Of a stretch of DNA of 38,300 nucleotides, positions 37,809 through 38,300 are shown piece by piece. The position numbers and the translations under genes are program-made. The stretch is taken from the IMG/VR virus record IMGVR_UViG_3300029787_000131, positions 1 through 38,300 of that record. One strand, 5' to 3'. How positions within the stretch are numbered: position 1 is the first letter of the stretch; each line of letters starts with the position of its first letter. Origin of the DNA: a virus. The notes under the pieces were generated by a model, which worked only from the letters and a program-made list of their open reading frames with translations, ran no database searches and had not been told where the DNA came from.

Positions 37809-38300
37809 TTAGAAGACTTGGTCTGCAAGCGGATCAATAAATGGCAAGTTTTGTCCTGGCATAAGCAAACGAGCGCGTTTTTTAGTCCAATGATCTACAT
37901 CGCCGCTTAAGACATCACTTATAATTTCAGAAGCATTGGCAACCTGTGTGCCGGTCGGACCAAACAATGCACCAAACTTAGATTTAAAGGACGCATCATA
38001 AGGTGGTGCCATGCCCAACATCGGTTTAAGACCAAGCTGATAATTGCTAAGTTTTTCAGTTGTGTTGTTGATGTCCATCAAAACACCAAGAGCGCCAGAA
38101 CGATCTATCGCCTCAACAAGATTTTCATCGAAAGACCGTTTACGCGTGTCGCCATATTGCTGACGTTTTACCTCGTTTGTTAAATGACCCATAGCAACAA
38201 GAAGCGTTAGCCCCGTAAAGAACGCTGCATCACGTTCTTGCAATCCCGATATTAACAGTTTTGGCAACGCTGATTGCCCAAAGCTTTTAAACTGCGCGAT
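37809..38300 (-). CDS. Large internal virion (DNA ejection) protein, C-terminal part
   Basis: This is the tail end of the gene interrupted by the window boundary; the first 101 bases seen here (38300-38200) duplicate the left end. The C-terminal residues include a hydrophobic stretch (FFTGLTLLVAMG) followed by a charged tail ending in DPLADQVF and TAA. The apparent internal ATG near 38267 is not a start, because the same frame is open across the circular join. The next gene downstream is the tail fibre, separated by a short leader with a hairpin. Confidence 0.85.
   Translation of the reverse strand: MAQFKSFGQSALPKLLISGLQERDAAFFTGLTLLVAMGHLTNEVKRQQYGDTRKRSFDENLVEAIDRSGALGVLMDINNTTEKLSNYQLGLKPMLGMAPPYDASFKSKFGALFGPTGTQVANASEIISDVLSGDVDHWTKKRARLLMPGQNLPFIDPLADQVF
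38200..38300. repeat. Terminal direct repeat, right copy
   Basis: This is the second copy of the 101-base terminal repeat. Removing one copy gives a circle of 38199 bases, in which the interrupted internal virion protein gene reads through without a frameshift. Confidence 0.95.

Noticed and set aside
1-38300. CRISPR array, insertion sequence or tRNA genes
   Set aside because: No regularly spaced repeats, no transposase motifs with terminal inverted repeats, and no cloverleaf with conserved T-loop was found by eye.

Overview
The window is one complete, circularly mapping bacteriophage genome of about 38.2 kb. The last 101 bases repeat the first 101 with a single mismatch, and one large gene reads through the join. 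The virion genes are those of a T7-like podovirus: a T7-type portal, scaffold, major capsid protein, tail tubular proteins A and B, three internal/ejection proteins and a T7-type tail fibre. No DNA polymerase, RNA polymerase, primase, helicase or integrase is recognisable. The small accessory proteins resemble those of phages of alphaproteobacteria, so I infer an alphaproteobacterial host; nothing in the sequence proves this.

Late half, minus strand. Reading leftwards from 19.3 kb: small terminase (19270), then from an operator-bearing promoter near 18.7 kb a C2H2 zinc-finger gene, a run of small genes, large terminase, small head genes, portal, scaffold, capsid, tail tubes and internal virion proteins. 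The series crosses position 1 to 38.3 kb and continues through the tail fibres and their chaperones, a lysis cassette (M15 peptidase, holin-like protein, overlapping spanin-like pair) and a metallophosphoesterase ending at 31608. This is about 25 kb of nearly gapless, often overlapping genes.

Early half, plus strand. After a 980-base gene-free region packed with hairpins come small unknown and membrane proteins (20250-22766). An SSB operon follows (SSB, DUF6876-like, Holliday-junction-resolvase-like nuclease, DUF932-like; 22815-25920).

Control region. A minus-strand island at 27509-25900 has the order Cro-like, XRE regulator, small zinc protein, O-like initiator, P-like loader. A plus-strand repressor with two HTH domains (27590) diverges from it. 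To its right lies a recombination operon (RecE-like exonuclease, HTH protein, annealing-protein candidate; 28707-30436). The layout recalls the lambda cI/cro/O/P and exo/bet regions, attached to a T7-like particle.

A palindromic operator, consensus CTGCATTAAYGCAG, occurs seven times. Sites lie before the zinc-finger/late operon, before SSB, on both sides of the repressor-Cro interval, twice before the exonuclease and once near 31.1 kb. In three cases it fills the spacer between recognisable -35 and -10 boxes. One repressor therefore probably silences early, recombination and late genes directly.

The two most intriguing unexplained elements are the hairpin field at 19357-20133 and a strongly structured 260-nt RNA candidate at 30439-30695.
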